A DNA stretch of 64,000 nucleotides from Phaeobacter sp. QD34_24 (lineage in GTDB: Bacteria; Pseudomonadota; Alphaproteobacteria; Rhodobacterales; Rhodobacteraceae). Of this stretch, positions 62,122 through 64,000 are shown piece after piece. A program made the translations under genes and the position numbers. Location of the stretch: assembly GCF_028890115.1 (NCBI RefSeq), contig NZ_JARCJD010000017.1:34317-98316 (forward strand), in the 5' to 3' direction. The first letter of the stretch is position 1; the number at the start of each line of letters is the position of its first letter. The notes beneath the pieces were generated by a model, which had not been told where the DNA came from, made no database searches, and saw only the letters and a program-made list of their open reading frames with translations.

Positions 62122-62997
62122 ATGATCTATCCGATTGTACTTTCTGGCCCGCAGGAGCCAGGCGGATGCGGGGCGGCAGAGAGCCTGCCTGCGCATTTCT
62201 ACGGTGAAGAGATGGTCGAAAGCCGGTTCCAATCGCTGCTGCGGGGATTGATGCACCCGATGTTCGCCGCGCCCACCATCGTTGCCTGCGAAGCCCACAG
62301 GTTCCTCGCGGTGCAACAGATGCAAGCGGTGGGCACCTCGGGCGAACTGTTGATCGAACCCGGCCTGTCGAATTCTGCTGCCGCCCTGGCGGCGGTCGCG
62401 CTCAGGTTCCGGCATGACCCGGAGGCCACTCTTCTGGTGCTTCCGGCCGACTATTCCGGTGCCGATGGCGCTCCCTTCCATCACATCCTGGAGGCGGCCT
62501 TGCCAGAGGTCTTTGTCGGCAGCCTGGTGCTGTTGACGCAGGAGGGCCGCGGCACCTCCCGCTATGGTCACGCGCAGCCCCTGTGCCGTGCCCGCTTGGG
62601 TGAGCCGGTTCAGGCGCTTTTCAAAGACGCCACTTCCGGCGCCTCGGCGTCCGCCGCGCTGACGAATGCGGGTGTCTACATGGTACGGGCCGGAAGCCTG
62701 CTGGCGGCCTTCAAACGCTATGCGCCGCGTCTTTTGCAATCCACCAAACGTGCGGTCGAAGAGATCGATGCGCGCGATGGCTTCCTGCGCCTTGCGCCGC
62801 AGGCCTATGACCGGGTCCGTCGGGAAGATTTCGAAACAGCGATCCTGGCGCGCATGGAGACGGTTGTGGCGCTACCGTGCGAAGACCCACAGCAGGATCC
62901 CTTTGCGGATTGGTACAGCGATGCGCAGGCCGATCGCGCCGCCGCCACCCGGGCTGCCGGTCAAAAACCGGCAACAGGGCGCGCAATCGCCGCTTGA
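62122..62997 (+). CDS. Degenerate mannose-1-phosphate guanylyltransferase homolog
   Basis: 291 residues. The backbone follows the ManC/CpsB nucleotidyltransferase domain: start MIYPIVLSG, VACEAHRFLAVQQMQ, LLIEPGLSNSAAALAAVAL, LLVLPADYS, TNAGVYMVRAGSLLAAFKRYAPRLL. But the nucleotide-binding loop that should read GGxGTRLWP is GPQEPGGCGAAES, the PKQ motif and the RNTAP part of the phosphate loop are missing, and TGYGYI is reduced to TSRYGHA. It is probably catalytically dead or has a changed ligand. There is no C-terminal isomerase domain. The gene faces the response-regulator gene. Confidence 0.75.
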   Translation: MIYPIVLSGPQEPGGCGAAESLPAHFYGEEMVESRFQSLLRGLMHPMFAAPTIVACEAHRFLAVQQMQAVGTSGELLIEPGLSNSAAALAAVALRFRHDPEATLLVLPADYSGADGAPFHHILEAALPEVFVGSLVLLTQEGRGTSRYGHAQPLCRARLGEPVQALFKDATSGASASAALTNAGVYMVRAGSLLAAFKRYAPRLLQSTKRAVEEIDARDGFLRLAPQAYDRVRREDFETAILARMETVVALPCEDPQQDPFADWYSDAQADRAAATRAAGQKPATGRAIAA

Positions 62998-63130
62998 GAT
63001 CGAGCCAAGCGATGGCGGGCCCGATGGCTCGGCACCGCGACACTGGAACGAAGACCACTCCCCATCCGGGCAAAAGCTGCTTCCTGGCCTCCCCAACCGG
63101 CCCATCGGCTTTGCTTCATGCCCGGATCAC

Positions 63131-63190
63131 GCCCCGCTGCATGCCCGGTTCCGGCGCGGCGGGGCACTTTCTTTTGCGAAAGTGGTCTTT
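63131..63190. terminator. Hairpin pair between convergent genes
   Basis: Two inverted repeats lie in the 223-base gap: GCCCCGC (63131-63137) with GCGGGGC (63159-63165), and CACTTTC-TTTTGC-GAAAGTG (63165-63184), the latter followed by GTCTTTT on the plus strand. They could end the ManC-like gene from one side and the response regulator from the other, but the T-run is weak. Confidence 0.4.
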
Positions 63191-63220
63191 TGCGACGTAG
63201 GCGTCCGATCCGCCCGGGGG

Positions 63221-63835
63221 TCAGAACAGGCTTGCCTCTTTGGCGGTCAGCGCGGCCTGGGTGCGGTTCTTGGCATCCAGTTTCTTGCACAGGGTGCGCA
63301 CATGCAGCTTGATGGTGACCTCTTGAAGGTCCAGCTCGCGGGCGATTTCCTTGTTTGAAAGCCCCCGGCACAGCCCGTTCAGCACCTCAAGTTCCCGCGG
63401 ACTCAGCCGTTCGGCCAAGGGGTGCGTTGGGGTCGCGCTTTCGGCGCGCATCAGATCGACCGGGGCGTAGACTTCCCCGGCGCTCATGAAGCGAACCGCA
63501 TTCAGAAGGGACTGCGCCCCCATGGTCTTGGGGATGAAGCCGATGGCCCCGGCATCCAGCGCCGCCTTGGCGGTATTTGCAGGGGCGCTTCCGGACAGGA
63601 TGGCAACCCCTTTGCCGCCATTGGCCGCCAGCGCCGTGGCCAGACCGTCCAGCCCCATCATGCCCGGCATCTGGTAATCCAGAAGCACCAGGTCATAGGG
63701 GCCTTCCGCGGAAATCTTATCCAGGGCGCCGGACAGATCCGTCGCCAAAGAGACCTCTGCGCCGCCCTCATTGCTGAGGTAGGCGGAAATCGTTTCCCGA
63801 ACCATATCGTGGTCATCTGCCAAAAGAATACGCAT
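63221..63835 (-). CDS. NarL/LuxR-type response regulator
   Basis: 204 residues. The receiver domain has the acidic pair Asp7-Asp8, phospho-acceptor Asp53 (LLDYQMPG), the switch Ser81 (AILSGS) and Lys103 (FIPKTMG), all intact. The C-terminal LuxR helix-turn-helix is LSPRELEVLNGLCRGLSNKE and EVTIKLHVRTLCKKLDAKNR. The ATG at 63835 has GAGGA 5 bases upstream. The sensor kinase is not in the window; a 165-base non-coding stretch follows to the right edge, presumably with the promoter. Confidence 0.94.
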   Translation of the reverse strand: MRILLADDHDMVRETISAYLSNEGGAEVSLATDLSGALDKISAEGPYDLVLLDYQMPGMMGLDGLATALAANGGKGVAILSGSAPANTAKAALDAGAIGFIPKTMGAQSLLNAVRFMSAGEVYAPVDLMRAESATPTHPLAERLSPRELEVLNGLCRGLSNKEIARELDLQEVTIKLHVRTLCKKLDAKNRTQAALTAKEASLF

Positions 63836-64000
63836 ACATTTCCTCAGCCAATGTGAGACGTCGAGATCAAACACTACCCGACAAGGGTTTCATAAGTATC
63901 AACTCCCGCTGCCGTTGCTCCGATTCTCCTAGGGTCAGGACCCATTGATTTCCGTCCAGCGGCGTGATTCACGGTTCGAAAATCGAGCGGTAACATGTCT
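63836..64000. other. Right-edge non-coding stretch
   Basis: No reading frame with a good start is seen in these 165 bases. They lie upstream of the response-regulator gene and probably contain its promoter. The next gene must begin outside the window. Confidence 0.5.

Overview
This 64-kb window is a GC-rich, gene-dense chromosomal segment of an alphaproteobacterium, best matched to the Roseobacter group of the family Rhodobacteraceae (a Ruegeria, Phaeobacter or Leisingera-like genome; the genus cannot be fixed by reading). The evidence is the gene order rpmF-plsX-fabH-ihfA-merR with a divergent bamE-like gene, the long-form dCTP deaminase, the prfA-prmC-DUF4167 and lptF-lptG-lptD-surA-pdxA-rsmA clusters, MaeB-type malic enzyme and OlsB. 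I see no prophage, transposase, CRISPR array, plasmid gene or rRNA; one tRNA (Pro, GGG) is present. Almost everything is chromosomal core or common accessory metabolism.

Layout. 1-7 kb: end of scpB, dcd, tRNA-Pro, then a leftward operon for ribosome and lipid supply (DUF177, rpmF, plsX, fabH, ihfA, merR). 7-19 kb: mixed single genes (BamE-like lipoprotein, OlsB, ABC-F ATPase, SDR, FemAB-like, tyrS/anmK, cupin, SelO, DMT exporter, EEP nuclease). 19-24 kb: RhlE-type helicase diverging from a Fur/Mur regulator, a second DMT exporter and enolase. 24-31 kb: small envelope proteins, a nucleoside hydrolase and mazG on the left-going strand, then a right-going group with an M20 amidohydrolase and two tandem ureohydrolases. 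31-34 kb: prfA-prmC and DUF4167. 34-42 kb: a compact leftward outer-membrane assembly operon whose ORFs overlap or nearly touch. 42-49 kb: pepA-holC, a GGDEF/EAL protein and malic enzyme. 49-54 kb: a nucleoside salvage operon (VOC-bicupin, cdd, deoA, deoB, upp). 54-64 kb: SPOR protein, retropepsin-like protease, marC with a second ABC-F gene, a Bcr/CflA-type exporter, ndk, a P450, a degenerate mannose-1-phosphate guanylyltransferase homolog and a NarL/LuxR-type response regulator.

The most interesting signals lie outside ordinary gene calling. A structured interspersed repeat occurs three times, each time between convergent gene ends, with a base-pair swap that preserves one of its hairpins. 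A 17-bp tandem duplication splits the stop/start coupling junction of the cupin and cdd genes. A strong rho-independent terminator with a competing upstream stem sits on the plus strand where no plus-strand gene exists (about 24.2-24.37 kb), suggesting an unannotated RNA. LacI-type palindromes stand upstream of enolase and malic enzyme. A ManC-family protein has lost its nucleotide-binding signature. I found no convincing new multi-gene defence or biosynthetic system.
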